Assembly: GCA_037968555.1 (NCBI GenBank)
Contig: JBBKVS010000080.1
Location: forward strand, 1 to 6,305
DNA length: 6,305 nt
Direction of reading: 5' to 3'
Source of the DNA: JAWXBM01 sp037968555
Lineage (GTDB): Bacteria > Pseudomonadota > Gammaproteobacteria > Xanthomonadales > SZUA-36
This document shows positions 5,183 to 6,305 of the stretch, one piece after another. Numbering within the stretch: position 1 is the first letter of the stretch; each line of letters begins with the position of its first letter. The translations under genes were made by a program, and so were the position numbers. Under the pieces are notes generated by a model. The model saw only the letters and a list, made by a program, of their open reading frames with translations, had not been told where the DNA came from and ran no database searches.

Positions 5183-6305
5183 CAAGCCACCGCTCCTTTT
5201 GCTTTCAGATCAGCGATGACCTTATCGTCATAGCCCAGCATGTCGCGCAGTACCTGCTCAGTTTGCTGGCCCACATGCGGCGCCGCTGTGAAGGATTCTT
5301 CATTATTACGCGACAACTTGATGGGGTTGCCTGGGCCTTTGGTGGATTTGCCATCAGGGTGCTTCAGATCAATCACCATTTGCCGGTGCAAAACCTGCGG
5401 ATCGCTCAGTGCCTCGCTGAACTTGTTAACCGGAGCGCAGGGAATGCGCTTTTCTTCCAGCTGCTGCAACCAATAAGCTGAGCTGTTGGTGGCCAGTATT
5501 TCGTTGAGCTTGTTGTTAATCATATCGCGATCTTCCCAACGACCTGGCTGGGTATCGTATTTTTCATTTTCAAACTCTGCACAAAGCACCAGCCCTTTCA
5601 GGTTTTGCCAGAAGTTGTCGGTAATCACGGCGATCACGATGAAACCATCAGAAGTCCTGAAGGTATTGTAGGGTACATGCACGAAATGTGAGTTGCCGAT
5701 GGGGTGAGGATCATCGCCGGACAAGAAATACATGGTCGCCATGTAATTGAGCATGGAAATCTGGCAATCCAGCATGGAAATATCCACGTTCTGCCCCATG
5801 CCGCTGCGCTCACGCTCGACCACGGCTGCGAGTATACCCATCACCGCAAACATACCACCGCCGAGGTCGCCAATGGGAATGCCGGACCGAACGGGGTGAG
5901 CCGGATCCAGGCCGGTAATGGACATGCCCCCACCCGTCGCTTGAGCCACCTGGTCGAAGGCCGGTCGTTTCGGGTTGGGACCATCGGAGCCGAAACCGGA
6001 AACGGTGCATGTGATAATGCGTGGGTTGATCCTGTTCAGTGTGTTGTAATCTATTTTCAATCGGTCTGGCACACCGGCGCCAAAATTACTGATCACCACG
6101 TCGGCCTTACGCACCAGGTCATAAAACACCTCCAGCCCCTGCGGTGATTTCAGGTCTATGGCCACACTGCTTTTGTTGCGATTGAGCGTAATGTAATAAG
6201 CGCCGAACCCGTCCAATGAATTTTTCGGGTCATTGGCCAGCAGCTTACGTGTACCTTCGCCTTGTGGCGGCTCCACCTTGATGGTCTCGGCACCCAGGTC
6301 AGCCA
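5182..6305 (-). CDS. Class III CoA-transferase (CaiB/BaiF family), N-terminus cut by window edge
   Basis: Moves CoA from a donor thioester (often succinyl-CoA) to a free carboxylic acid, a cytoplasmic activation step before further breakdown. The frame is open to the right edge. The visible start reads ADLGAETIKVEPPQGEG, the usual family motif at about residues 25-45, so the GTG at 6276 is an internal Val codon and roughly 25-30 N-terminal residues are missing; 374 codons are visible against a usual 380-410. Counting from that GTG codon: NRNKSSVAIDLK at 32-43, ADVVISNFGAGVPDRL at 58-73, GFGSDGP at 94-100, RPAFDQVAQATGG at 104-116. The motif DISMLD ends at Asp170 (codon 5767-5769), which aligns with catalytic Asp169 of formyl-CoA transferase. 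The protein ends normally (KAKGAVA, TGA 5184-5182), and the stop overlaps the start of the lyase gene. Family assignment is firm; the acid substrate and CoA donor are unknown. Formyl-CoA, succinyl-CoA:HMG and itaconate transferases all share this fold. Confidence 0.93.
   Translation of the reverse strand, partial: ADLGAETIKVEPPQGEGTRKLLANDPKNSLDGFGAYYITLNRNKSSVAIDLKSPQGLEVFYDLVRKADVVISNFGAGVPDRLKIDYNTLNRINPRIITCTVSGFGSDGPNPKRPAFDQVAQATGGGMSITGLDPAHPVRSGIPIGDLGGGMFAVMGILAAVVERERSGMGQNVDISMLDCQISMLNYMATMYFLSGDDPHPIGNSHFVHVPYNTFRTSDGFIVIAVITDNFWQNLKGLVLCAEFENEKYDTQPGRWEDRDMINNKLNEILATNSSAYWLQQLEEKRIPCAPVNKFSEALSDPQVLHRQMVIDLKHPDGKSTKGPGNPIKLSRNNEESFTAAPHVGQQTEQVLRDMLGYDDKVIADLKAKGAVA
5193..5199 (-). 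promoter_or_regulatory. Ribosome binding site of the lyase gene, inside the CoA-transferase 3' end
   Basis: AAAGGAG lies within the last codons of the CoA-transferase (the Lys-Gly of KAKGAVA). It is 10 nt from the ATG at 5182 and 7 nt from the alternative TTG at 5185, so it does not settle the start by itself. Confidence 0.7.

Noticed and set aside
5704..6147. Open plus-strand frame of 147 codons, His-rich
   Set aside because: Antisense to the CoA-transferase core including its catalytic Asp; no family resemblance.
6274..6276. GTG as the start codon of the CoA-transferase
   Set aside because: The frame stays open to the right edge and the residues before it (ADLGAETIK) belong to the conserved family motif.

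Overview
The window holds most of one minus-strand catabolic gene cluster, read from the right edge to the left. In transcription order it contains: a class III (CaiB/BaiF-type) CoA-transferase whose N-terminus is cut by the right edge; an HMG-CoA-lyase-family protein joined to it by overlapping stop and start codons; a HyuA-type ATP-dependent hydantoinase/oxoprolinase subunit; and a HyuB-type partner subunit. The last two are 13 nt apart, and the Shine-Dalgarno of hyuB overlaps the hyuA stop codon. All four frames are intact and carry the key residues of their families. No plus-strand gene is supported.

The 246 bases left of hyuB (1-246) hold no intact gene but are not featureless. On the minus strand, about 40 nt after hyuB, a frame reads KAALLLVDMIQGFTDP. 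This looks like the first beta strand, with its catalytic Asp, of an isochorismatase-family cysteine hydrolase (the family of N-carbamoylsarcosine amidase). It has no start codon and soon stops; a second frame continues with helix-like sequence ending in IPVV at about the spacing that family would need. I read this as a decayed or truncated fifth gene. At the left edge there is a small GC hairpin followed by T5 (a possible plus-strand terminator) and an AGGAG on the minus strand that may serve a gene starting just outside.

Inference on function: HyuA/HyuB pairs are ATP-dependent enzymes that open cyclic amides (hydantoins, 5-oxoproline, lactams) or, in a related branch, carboxylate ketones. 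A CoA-transferase and an HMG-CoA-lyase-like enzyme would then activate a carboxylic acid as a CoA thioester and split a 3-hydroxyacyl-CoA between C2 and C3, giving acetyl-CoA (or a homologue) plus a keto compound. Together this looks like a degradation route for a cyclic amide/imide or a ketone-derived branched acid. The substrate cannot be read from the sequence.

Organism: gene style (Shine-Dalgarno sites, tight operon spacing, intermediate GC) and protein resemblance suggest a proteobacterium, perhaps a marine or soil gamma- or betaproteobacterium. This is an impression, not a measurement. No rRNA, tRNA, CRISPR array, insertion sequence or phage gene was seen.
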